In this document: positions 26,460-34,713 of the stretch, in pieces
How positions within the stretch are numbered: position 1 is the stretch's first letter
Layout: the number at the start of each line of letters is the position of its first letter
Assembly (NCBI GenBank): GCA_963827935.1
Contig: CAWHCN010000013.1
Span: 1-64,000 of the forward strand
Length of the DNA stretch: 64,000 nucleotides
From: DATFNV01 sp963827935
GTDB taxonomy: Bacteria > Planctomycetota > Planctomycetia > Gemmatales > Gemmataceae
Direction: 5' to 3'
The notes under the pieces: generated by a model
Database searches by the model: none
What the model was told of the DNA's origin: nothing
The model's input: the letters and a program-made list of their open reading frames with translations, nothing else
Translations under genes and position numbers: made by a program

Positions 26460-28526
26460 TCAATCCTTCGGCAAGTCGACGTCGAAGGTCTTGGCCATCG
26501 ACTCGGAAAGGAAGCCGGTCACTTTGCCGGGCTGCTGATAGCCGACCATGCTGTGGATCAGCTCATAGCCCATCAGTCCGGCGAGGAGCATGACGATCAC
26601 ACAGGGCAGCATGGCGACGGCTGGCAGCGGACCCCAGGGGGCCGGGGCCGTGGCCATGACGGGCATGCGGCCGCGCGGCGGTGCTTCTTCCCCCTCCTCT
26701 TCGGCCACCGCCTCCTCGTCGTCCACATCGGCCAGCTCTTCGAGCGGCTCGTCGCCTTCGTCGAGCGGGGTTTCCTCCTCGGCGACGGGAGCCGGGGCCG
26801 GCCGCTTCTTTTTCTTGAGCGGGCGCTGCACCGTCTGGGCGGCCTCATCGACCTCGGCCTCGTCCTCCAGCGCCACCACCTGGCTGCCGCTCTCCTCGTC
26901 GGCGGCGGCGTCGCCTTCCTCCAGTGCCAGGTCGAAGTCCGAGCTCTCCAGATCGGTGTCCCCCTCGTCCAAGGCCACGGCCTCGGAACCGGATTCTTCG
27001 TCGAGAGCGGGCACCTCGAAATCGGTCTCGAAGATGTCGCCTTCTTCCGACTTTTCTTCGGCCGACGCGGCCGCCTTGTCCTCTTCCATGGGCACCAAGC
27101 CGCCGCTGTCGTCCAAGGTCAGCTCGAATTCGCTGTCGGAATCCTCCTCGGAAGAGGGTGGCTTGACCGTCGGGGCCTCGGACGAGCTATCCGCGTCCAG
27201 GGTCAGCTCGAATTCGCTGTCGCTGTCCTCCGGCTCCGGGGGCTTGGGCTTGGCGGCCTTGCCCTTGCCGGGTTTGGGACCGGATTTGGGGCCCGACTTC
27301 GGCCCGGACTTGGGGCCCGGCTTGGGGGTCGAGCCGGAGTCGAGAGAAAGCTCGAACTCCATCTCATCGCCGCTGCCGCCTGTCCCTTCCAGCGAGATGC
27401 CGCTGTCGATCGGGGCATCGAGGTTGATACCGCTGGTACTCGCCCCGCTGCTGGCGCTCAGTTCGCCCAGGGAGACTTCCTCCTCGCTGCTGTCGTCCTT
27501 CAGGGCCGGCATGTCGCTGCTGGACAGCTCGATCGACTCGTCGCTATCCTCGGCGGCGGGGGTCAGGTCGAAATCGCTGCTGCTATCCGGCTTCTTCTTG
27601 CCGCCGGTCGGCAGCTCGAGGTCGTCTTCGGACAACTCGAACGGCGAGGTGGTGGGCAGGGCCGGGGTCGAATCGGCCCGCTTCATGCGCGATTTCCCCT
27701 TCTTGGGCTTCTTTTCCTTGGCCTTGCGCTCCTCGGCATCGAGGTCGATTTCCTCGGTCACCAGGGCATCGTCGCTGCCGTCGTCGCCCCGGCCGCGTGA
27801 GCCGCCGGCCTCTTCGAGACGAATGTCGCTGTCGGAGTGTTTTTTCCCCGGTGGCCGATCGAGATTGACATTGGATTCCTGTGCATCGTCAATGCGCACG
27901 TCGCTGTCGGAGGGGAGGTCCATGCCGACCATGCGGACATCGCTATCGCCGGGCGACTCGGAGGCGGCGGCCTTCTTGCCCCGGCCGCTACCCGACTTGC
28001 CTGACTTGGAGGAGGCGGGCCCGGCATCATCCACCATACGCACGTCGCTATCGACGCTGATCTGGAACTCGAGGTCGCTGCCGTCGGTGACGAGGCGAAC
28101 ATCGCTGTCGCTGCCGGCCTTCGGCGCGGGGGACTTGGGGGACGGGGACTTGCCGCCGCGGGGCGACTTCTTGCTGGCGCTGGCGGATTCGTCTAGCTTT
28201 TCGCGGCCGATGGCCACTTCGGCGCTGTCGTCGAGAGGCAGATCGAAATCGAAGCTGCCGCTGCTACTCTCTTCTTCCTTGGCGATTTTGCTGGGCCGGG
28301 GCGAGTTGCCGCTCTTCCCCTTGGCGGCTTCGCCCAGTTGCAGCTCGGGGTCGCTGCCGCGGCCCATGGCGCGGGCCAGTTCGTCCACCGCCGCGGCGAC
28401 GTAGCGAACGCCGCCGCGGCCATCGCGGTACTGGCGGACCTTCTTGTCGTCCAGCAGCTTCTTGGCCTTGTCGGGACTGACATCGAGGAGCTTGGCGGCC
28501 TGTTCGAGCGTGTAGTATTGAAGCAT
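26460..28526 (-). CDS. Acidic low-complexity HTH protein with C-terminal membrane anchor
   Basis: A 688-residue protein from ATG 28526. Residues 1-60 (YTLEQAAKLLDVSPDKAKKL) form an excisionase/MerR-like helix-turn-helix. Residues 80-600 are very acidic and Ser-rich, with at least five SDVR/SDIR units (DSDVRLV, DSDVRMV, DSDVRID, SDSDIRL) and two SDSEFELTLD units, plus a short GPKS tandem. A single membrane segment (AVAMLPCVIVMLLAGLMGY) lies near residues 635-655. The layout suggests a membrane-tethered, mostly disordered regulator or scaffold. Relatives seem restricted to planctomycetes. A long Ser-rich antisense frame here is a shadow. Confidence 0.75.
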   Translation of the reverse strand: MLQYYTLEQAAKLLDVSPDKAKKLLDDKKVRQYRDGRGGVRYVAAAVDELARAMGRGSDPELQLGEAAKGKSGNSPRPSKIAKEEESSSGSFDFDLPLDDSAEVAIGREKLDESASASKKSPRGGKSPSPKSPAPKAGSDSDVRLVTDGSDLEFQISVDSDVRMVDDAGPASSKSGKSGSGRGKKAAASESPGDSDVRMVGMDLPSDSDVRIDDAQESNVNLDRPPGKKHSDSDIRLEEAGGSRGRGDDGSDDALVTEEIDLDAEERKAKEKKPKKGKSRMKRADSTPALPTTSPFELSEDDLELPTGGKKKPDSSSDFDLTPAAEDSDESIELSSSDMPALKDDSSEEEVSLGELSASSGASTSGINLDAPIDSGISLEGTGGSGDEMEFELSLDSGSTPKPGPKSGPKSGPKSGPKPGKGKAAKPKPPEPEDSDSEFELTLDADSSSEAPTVKPPSSEEDSDSEFELTLDDSGGLVPMEEDKAAASAEEKSEEGDIFETDFEVPALDEESGSEAVALDEGDTDLESSDFDLALEEGDAAADEESGSQVVALEDEAEVDEAAQTVQRPLKKKKRPAPAPVAEEETPLDEGDEPLEELADVDDEEAVAEEEGEEAPPRGRMPVMATAPAPWGPLPAVAMLPCVIVMLLAGLMGYELIHSMVGYQQPGKVTGFLSESMAKTFDVDLPKD

Positions 28527-28781
28527 GTCTGAACCTGCTTCCGGCGGGGGGTGCCGGCAAAGGGGGACGGGCGTTCCGCAGAAGCGCAGGGACAATCGGC
28601 GCAGCGTCCCCGCGTGGACTATCTTAACAAGATCGATTGTAAACCAAGCCGGCTTGAATGCAAGTGACTCTGTCGCCCAAACCACGTCCTGCCAAGGGGA
28701 TCGGACGTGGTGCCGCTGCGCTTCGTGCCAAGGATGGCGAGATGAACGATTGCAGCGGTTCTCCTGCGCCGGGACTGCCGT

Positions 28782-30307
28782 TCACCGCACCCCCGCGCTC
28801 ACCTGGATCGGCTTCACCTCCGGCTCATTCAGGTCGACCAAGACCGGCTCGGCGCTCTGCCCAACCGATTCGTTGCCCGCCAGGTCGCGTACTAGGAGGC
28901 GCAAATAGACATGGGCCGGTATGGTGGCGGGCACCTGCCAGATGTACTCGCCGGTATTCGGCAGCTCGCCGGCACCGATGGTCTGCCATTCGCCATCGGA
29001 GCGCTCGGCCCACTCCAGCGTGATCGGCGTCGGCCCCAGCTTGTTGTCCGTCGCGGTCCAGCTCAGGATCAGGCAATCGCGGCGGGTCGGATGCGGACGG
29101 GGATTAAACAGCTCCGCCTTCGGGAAGGTCGTGTCCACCTCCACCCGCAGCTGCGGCAAATCGACACCGTTCTGGGGTGGCGGCTTGCCCAGCCCGGCGC
29201 CGCTCTTGACCACCAAGAAGAAGCCATAGACCCCGTCCGCCGGCAGCTCCATCGTCACGGAGCGCTTGCACGAGACCGGGGCCAGCCGCGTATCGGCGGC
29301 CATTGGCGGGCTCACGTTCTCCTCGGCGAAGCCCCGCTGCCAGGTCCGGCCGTCGTCCCGCGTCACGTAGACCTCGACGCTCTTGATGCCGGACGGACCA
29401 AACTTGGTGACCTCATAGTCGATGGTGACCTGCGCCTGCGAACCATCTTGATTGGCGGCAGGGCGACGCGCGGCGGATGAGCCTCGCCGGTTGCGCCGGT
29501 CTCCGGGATGTCGGACCCGGAGTGTGCCACGGGCCGGGTCATCCCGGTCGTGATGGCCCCCCCCGGCGGCGTCGGCGACCAGCCGCGGTCGGCCACGGGC
29601 GCCGGCAAGGGTGGCGGGGCCTCGCCGCCCAGGGCCGGCAGGCCAGAGCCGGCCGGCCCGCCGGTGCTGGCTATGGGCGTCGTGCCACCGCCGGGCCGCA
29701 CCGGCTGCTCGATCCAGCCGCTGTCGTTCTTGGCCAGGTCCACCAGGGCCAGCCGCACGGCGACCACCGGGCCGTCCACGCGAAACGCCGCTTGCCCCGT
29801 CTGAGGGGCGGCAACGGCGACCCGCGACCACAGCGCTCCGGGCGCATCCGAGGCGCGATACTCCAGCTTGAAGGTGGTCCAGTCCGGATTCGCCTCGATC
29901 GTGCTCCAGCGGACCACCATCTCGTCGCCCTGGCGATCGACCGTCTGCACCCGGAGGATCGGTTTGGCCGTGTCCACGACGATGCAATGGCAGTCGCCCT
30001 CGCGGGCCACGTCCTGCGGCTCCTGCTGGCCGGTGAGCTTGCTGACGACGGCCAGTTTCAGAAGATAGGGTCCATCCTCGGGGGCATGAAACGTGAAGCC
30101 CTTGCCGTCCGGTCCGATGCGGCTGACAGGGTTCCAGGTCTGGCCGTCCGGCGAGGCCTGGAAGAGGATGATTTCCTGAATCTCGGCCCGGCGCGACTCC
30201 TTGATGTTGGGGGGGATGACGAAGTCGCGCTTGTTGAAGTAGAAGGTGTCCACGGGGCCGGCGCAGGCGACCAGGGCCAGGTAAGTTATCCAGGTTGCCG
30301 CTGCCAT
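28782..30307 (-). CDS. Secreted protein with Ig/fibronectin-like domains, frameshift
   Basis: From ATG 30307 (GAAGGGAG upstream) a signal peptide (TWITYLALVACAGPV) leads to beta-rich regions such as EIILFQASPDGQTWNPVSRI, YLLKLAVVSKLTG and DWTTFKLEYRASD, then a Pro/Gly-rich linker. Near 29455 the frame is lost; the other frame continues through VTIDYEVTKFGPSGIKSVEV, LPADGVYGFFLVVKSG and WTATDNKLGPTPITLEWAE to the stop at 28782. The total would be about 508 residues with several immunoglobulin-like folds. Such proteins are frequent on planctomycete envelopes. No catalytic motif is visible. Confidence 0.7.
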
Positions 30308-30349
30308 GCCCGCTCCCTTCAGCTTCTCGTGACGAGCCCGGGGCGATCG

Positions 30350-30418
30350 GGCGAGCGGGGAGGCGTAAGCCCCCCGGTGGAGTGGAGTTACCGGGGGGCT
30401 TACGCCTCCCCGCTCGCC
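30350..30418. repeat. Perfect 29-base inverted repeat, 11-base loop
   Basis: Arm 30350-30378 begins GGCGAGCGGGGAGGCG and ends in a C-run and GGT; its exact complement is at 30390-30418. The palindrome at 62563-62625 in the ribosomal cluster belongs to the same family. It lies upstream of the secreted-protein gene. Confidence 0.85.
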
Positions 30419-30538
30419 TGCCCGCGCCGGTGACGGCGTGGCGGAGACGACGGCTCCTGTCAAATAAATCGGTCGTGCAGGCCACGAACTTGAGTTTTCT
30501 TCCGACGGCGCAGAAATGACTGAAGTCTCGCACGGCAG

Positions 30539-30616
30539 GGTGGCACGCCCTGAGGTACTCCGAAGGGCGTGCTGCACTGACTGCACGCCCTTCGGAGTAC
30601 CTCAGGGCGTGCCACC
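30539..30616. repeat. Perfect 34-base inverted repeat, 10-base loop
   Basis: Arm 30539-30572 begins GGTGGCACGCCCTGAGGT and is matched exactly at 30583-30616. The outer GTGGCACG is shared with the 26-base REPIN-like palindrome family near 33 and 36.9 kb. It lies in the gap before the DEAD-box helicase gene. Confidence 0.85.
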
Positions 30617-30791
30617 TGGCGCGCGCCGATTCCAACCACCCGGGCAGGCTGGACAGGCCGCGCACGCTGGGTTCACCCAATCTTCCCGGATTTTGCCACT
30701 GGACAGAATTGGGGCACAAGCGTAAACTATGGTAGTGAAATGAGAAAGCAGAATGAGTAGGCGAAAGCCCATCCCTTCCTCGGAGGTTTGT

Positions 30792-32055
30792 TTGACGACG
30801 GCAACGCTTGCGGAACCGCAGACCGGTTTCGCCTCTCTCGATCTCTCCCCCTCGATCCTGGCAGTTCTCGAACGCATCAACTACGTTCAGCCCACCCCGA
30901 TTCAGGCTGCCCTGATCCCCGAAGCCCTCACTGGGCGTGATGTCATTGGCCAGGCCCAAACTGGGACTGGCAAGACGGCGGCCTTCCTGCTGCCGTTCCT
31001 GAATTCCTGGTCCGATGAGGACCGCGAAGGGCCGCGTGCCCTGGTCCTGGTGCCGACACGCGAGTTGGTCGCGCAGGTGGCCGAAGAGGCCAAGCTGCTC
31101 GACCCCGGAGCGCGATTGCCGCACCGTCCCCATCTACGGCGGACAGCGCATGCGCGGCCAGTTGACGGACCTGCGCAAGGGCGCCAGCATCGTGGTCGGC
31201 ACCCCGGGCCGCCTGCTCGATCATCTCAGCCGCGGCACCCTGTCGCTGGACCGAATCCGCTACGTGGTGCTCGACGAGGCCGATCGGATGCTCGACATCG
31301 GCTTCCGCCCCGACATCGAGCGCATCCTGCGGCGCTGCACGCAGCGCCGGCAGACGCTCCTGATGTCGGCCACCGTACCGCCGCCGGTGATGCGCCTCAC
31401 CAGCCGCTACATGATCGACCCGATCCACATCAACATCACCCCGGAACAGCCGGCAGTCGAGTCGATCCACCAGACGTTCTTCACGGTGGATGAAGACCGG
31501 AAGTTCGACCTGCTGCTGCGCGTCATCAAGCGTGAGCGGCCTCGGCAGTGCATCATCTTCTGCGAACGCAAACGCTGGGCGGATCGGCTTTATCGCGATC
31601 TGCGCAAGTACAGCAAGTACGTGGCGACGATGCACGGCGACCTGGAGCAGCCGATGCGCGAGAAGATCATGAAGGGCTTCCGCGACGGCCGCATCATCTG
31701 CCTGGTGGCCACCGACGTGGTCGGCCGCGGCATCGACGTCATGGGCATCTCGCACATCATCAACTACGACCTGCCCGAGGATCCCGAGGCCTACGTCCAT
31801 CGCATCGGCCGCACCGGCCGCATGGGCAAAGACGGACGGGCCATCGCCTTCGTCACCCCTGAGCAGGGGAGCCGGCTGACCGACATCGAGTGCTTCATCA
31901 ACAAGCAGATCGAGGAAGACTCGATCGAGGGCTTCGAGTCGTGCACGCCGCGCGAGGTCCGCAAGGAACAGGCGAAGACAGGTGAGCCCGACGAGCCGAA
32001 GGTATCGGTGCCGGTCTTCGGTCGCCGGGTGAAGCGGTACAGCAATCGGCTGTGA
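30792..32055 (+). CDS. DEAD-box ATP-dependent RNA helicase, one-base frameshift
   Basis: I prefer the TTG start at 30792 because CGGAGG lies five bases before it; an in-frame ATG at 30753 lacks such a site. Motifs in order: Q motif PTPIQAALIP, Walker A AQTGTGKT, PTRELVAQ, VGTPGRLLDH, LDEADRMLD, MSATVPP, ATDVVGRGID and HRIGRTGRMG. One C too many in the CCCC run at 31103-31106 breaks the frame; with it removed DPERDCRTVPIYGG reads through. The enzyme unwinds RNA in ribosome assembly or mRNA decay. The intact product is about 420 residues, the RhlE/DeaD-core size. Confidence 0.92.
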
Positions 32056-32117
32056 CAGCGGAGTCACGGCCGATGGTAGAGCAGTGCAGCACGGATAACT
32101 GACACCCGACACGGCTC

Positions 32118-32936
32118 ATGCCCTACGAACCGGAACTGCAAGCCGCTCTCGAGGCGGTCGAGAAGGCTCGCCCTCTCATCCTGGATGCCTACGCCCACTT
32201 CCAGCCCATCCCCGATGCCGCCGCGTCGATCAGCCTCCCCGTCGATCGCGACACGCAGGAGATTCTGCTCGGCCACCTGGCAGCGGCATTCCCCAACGAC
32301 GCCTTCTGTGCCGAAGAGGAAACGCCGACGATGCTCCGTCTAGCGGGTGTCGGTTCCGGCCGCCCGCGCACCTGGATCATCGACCCCATCGATGGGACGC
32401 GCGGCTTCGCCGTCAAGAACGGTGAATTCTCGGTGATGGTGGGGCTGATCGAAGGCGGGCACGTCGCCGTTGGCGTCGTCCTGGAGCCGGTCCGTCAGCG
32501 CCTGACCTACGCCACCCGGGGCGGCGGTTGCTGGAAGCGTGACGGTTCGGGAGCCGTCGAACGCTGCCGGGTCACCGCGACCGACCGTCTGCCCGGCGCC
32601 ATGCTGACCGTGAGCCGATCGAGCACCGGCCGCAAACGCTCGCCGCAGGTCGACGCCCTGGGCGACATTCGTCTGCTCCCCGCCTATTCCGCCGGCCTGA
32701 AGCTGGCCCACGTCGCCCGCGGCGAAGCCGACCTGTACCTGAACGTCTACCCGAACTTCAACGACTGGGACATCTGCGCCGGGCAGATCCTGGTCGAGGA
32801 GGCGGGCGGCCAGGTCTGTGGCCTTTCGGGGCAAGCCATCGAGTATGGACATGGGCGCGGACAGCAGCGGGACGGTCTGCTGGCGACGAATGGAAGGCTG
32901 CAGGCGCAGGCGCTGGCGGCGCTGCGCGGGGCATGA
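32118..32936 (+). CDS. Inositol-monophosphatase-family phosphatase (CysQ/HisN-like)
   Basis: A 272-residue protein. The metal-binding motifs of the family are present: the Glu pair in FCAEEETPT, IIDPIDGTRGF (D-P-I-D-G-T) and FNDWDICAGQILVEEAGG (W-D-x-A-like). It removes phosphate from 3',5'-bisphosphonucleosides, inositol phosphate or histidinol phosphate; the sequence alone does not decide which. The TRGF after DGT (rather than TNFV) resembles CysQ-type or planctomycete paralogues. It follows the helicase gene by 62 bases. Confidence 0.85.
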   Translation: MPYEPELQAALEAVEKARPLILDAYAHFQPIPDAAASISLPVDRDTQEILLGHLAAAFPNDAFCAEEETPTMLRLAGVGSGRPRTWIIDPIDGTRGFAVKNGEFSVMVGLIEGGHVAVGVVLEPVRQRLTYATRGGGCWKRDGSGAVERCRVTATDRLPGAMLTVSRSSTGRKRSPQVDALGDIRLLPAYSAGLKLAHVARGEADLYLNVYPNFNDWDICAGQILVEEAGGQVCGLSGQAIEYGHGRGQQRDGLLATNGRLQAQALAALRGA

Positions 32937-32985
32937 ACGGCATAGAGCGTTCGGAAACAATGAGCCCGACGATGCTCGCGGCGTT

Positions 32986-33276
32986 GTGGCACGGTCTCCT
33001 GACCGTGCCACCCGGCCTGACCGAAGGTCTCGCGCCGTTGTGGCACGGTCTCCTGACCGTGCCACCCGGCCTGACCGAAGGTCTCCCGGTATCCGCCGCC
33101 GTTGTGGCACGGTCTCCTGACCGTGCCACCCGGCCTGACCGAAGGTCTCCCGGTATCCGCTAAGGATGCGTGGAGACCTTCGATCAGCCGAAGTGGCACG
33201 GTCAGGAGACCGTGCCACAACAAGGCGTGGAGTCTCTTCGGTCAGCCGAAGTGGCACGGTCAGGAGACCGTGCCAC
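32986..33276. repeat. Cluster of five REPIN-like 26-base palindromes
   Basis: Five copies of a palindrome with 11-base arms GTGGCACGGTC and loop TCCT lie at 32986-33011, 33040-33065 and 33104-33129 (one orientation) and at 33193-33218 and 33251-33276 (other orientation, loop AGGA). The forward copies are followed by CTGACCGAAGGTCTC, the reverse ones preceded by a related GAGACCTTCG/TCAGCCGAA stretch, so the cluster is itself a large inverted repeat. Confidence 0.9.
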
Positions 33277-33340
33277 AACGAGTGTTTGCCGGGTCCCCCG
33301 CGATGATGGCACGCCGAACAAGACCGGGATGGCGGCCCGG

Positions 33341-33504
33341 TCAGGTGCGGCGCCTGCTTCGGCGAGGGGATGCCTTTGGCTCAGGTTGCAGGTCTTCGAG
33401 CTTGACTCCCTTTCCGGCCTGGAGGCTTTCCGCGCCAGGGCGATACGCTGGAGGAAGCGTGGATCGTTTTCCAGTTTGGCTTTTCTTTTTGGTTCGTGCG
33501 CCAT
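33341..33504 (-). pseudogene. Small antitoxin-like gene with one-base frameshift
   Basis: From ATG 33504 the frame reads MAHEPKRKAKLENDPRFLQR and IALARKA. Adding one C at about 33425 continues as LQAGKGVKLEDLQPEPKA and stops at 33341, a pattern (repeated basic helix, then a GKGVKLEDL turn) typical of small antitoxin-type proteins. Upstream on the same strand another frame (GIPHEVFWKEVEAENG) may be the end of a partner gene. Both are short and uncertain. Confidence 0.35.
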
Positions 33505-33674
33505 TCTCCGCCTCGACTTCCTTCCAAAAAACCTCGTGAGGGATGCCGCCTCCGGAACGAAACCGCTGGCGTGCTGCTTCCTGCCCGGCGACCAGCAGTC
33601 GGTTGCCTACCGTGACGCCGATGGCCTGGATTTACACTTCGCGACGCTGCCGGTCTCACTTGCCGCTTGTTTAA

Positions 33675-33820
33675 GCGAGCGGCAGGACTTATCCTCCCCT
33701 CGCCCCGGTACTCCGGGGAGAGGGGTCGGGGGTGAGGGGTTCTGGTTTCGCGAGATTCGGCCCCCTCAACCCCTCGCCCCCGAGTACGGGGGCGAGGGGA
33801 GATTATCACCTGCCGCTCGC
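33675..33820. repeat. Large nested palindrome downstream of truB
   Basis: Outer arms GCGAGCGGCAGG (33675-33686) and CCTGCCGCTCGC (33809-33820) enclose CTCCCCTCGCCCC and its complement, with a further inner hairpin CCCCGGTACTCCGGGG. The whole 146-base element lies directly after the truB stop and resembles the hairpin at 59335-59364. Confidence 0.7.
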
Positions 33821-33821
33821 C

Positions 33822-34706
33822 TTATTGCGGCGCGAACACTTTCTCCGGCCGCAGCTGGCGGTTCGCGGCGTCGCGGTGCGCCACGGCCACCAGGCCGCCG
33901 CGCTGGTCGAAAATCGCCACGGTGTCGGCGCTGACCCCATCAGCCGGTATCGCCTGTCCCTGGCGCAGCCGGGCCACCAGGGCGTCGGCGAGCGTGACGG
34001 CCGACAGGTCGCCGACGGCCGCCGCCACCGGCAGCAGCTTCGCCTGGGCGGCCGCGGCATCGGCATCCAGCGAGACCGCATCCTCCACGCGGAACGGTCC
34101 CACCCGGGTGCGCCGCAGGGTCGCCACGTAGCCGCCGCAACCCATGCGCTCACCCAGGTCGCGGGCCAGCGAGCGGATGTAGGTCCCCTTGCCGCAGCGG
34201 ACCTCGATCTCCAGGTGCGGGTAGTCGTAGGCCAGCAGGTCGATGCCGTGGACGCGGACGCTGCGCGGCTGCAGCACGACATCCCGTCCTTGCCGAGCCA
34301 GGTCGTAGGCCCGTCGGCCGCTCACCTTCGCCGCCGAATAGGCCGGCGGCACCTGCTCAATCGCGCCGACGAAGCCGTGCAGCGTTTCTTCTACCACGGC
34401 CCGGACCGGCGGCACGGCGACCGCGGCCGGCACCACCTGGCCGTCGGCATCGTCCGTGTCGCTGCGGGCACCAAGGCCGATGCCGGCGCGGTAAGTCTTG
34501 GCCATGTCCTGCACGTATTCCGTCAGCCGGGTGGCGGAGCCCAGGCACAGGACCAGCACCCCCGTCGCCAGCGGATCGAGCGTGCCGGTGTGCCCAACGC
34601 GGGTGCCGGGCCGAAACCAGCGCAGCGCCCGATCCACCGCCTCGCGCGAAGTGATGCCGCCCGGCTTGTCGAGGACGAGCAGGCCGTGCCTGTGTTGCGG
34701 GGGCAT
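33822..34706 (-). CDS. truB: tRNA pseudouridine-55 synthase
   Basis: A 294-residue protein. The N-terminal GLLVLDKPGGITS and the catalytic-Asp motif VGHTGTLDPLATGVL (near residue 43) are diagnostic of TruB; SAAKVSGRRAYDLARQG, VRCGKGTYIRSLARDLG and YVATLRRTRVGPF are further conserved blocks. It makes pseudouridine at position 55 of tRNA T loops. It starts eight bases downstream of the S46 peptidase stop on the same strand. In many bacteria it sits with rbfA and infB, but those are not here. Confidence 0.95.
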   Translation of the reverse strand: MPPQHRHGLLVLDKPGGITSREAVDRALRWFRPGTRVGHTGTLDPLATGVLVLCLGSATRLTEYVQDMAKTYRAGIGLGARSDTDDADGQVVPAAVAVPPVRAVVEETLHGFVGAIEQVPPAYSAAKVSGRRAYDLARQGRDVVLQPRSVRVHGIDLLAYDYPHLEIEVRCGKGTYIRSLARDLGERMGCGGYVATLRRTRVGPFRVEDAVSLDADAAAAQAKLLPVAAAVGDLSAVTLADALVARLRQGQAIPADGVSADTVAIFDQRGGLVAVAHRDAANRQLRPEKVFAPQ

Positions 34707-34713
34707 GTCGGTA

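Noticed and set aside
26590..28404. Long plus-strand open frame rich in Ser and Leu
   Set aside because: It is the exact antisense of the acidic HTH protein; its composition follows from the GAY/GAR/AGY-rich codons of the real gene.
28782..31133. Apparent 783-codon minus-strand gene reaching under the helicase
   Set aside because: The part beyond 30307 is antisense to the DEAD-box gene and crosses two palindromes; the real gene starts at 30307.
32986..33276. Possible CRISPR array
   Set aside because: Copies are palindromes in both orientations with similar, not unique, sequences between them, and no cas gene is present.
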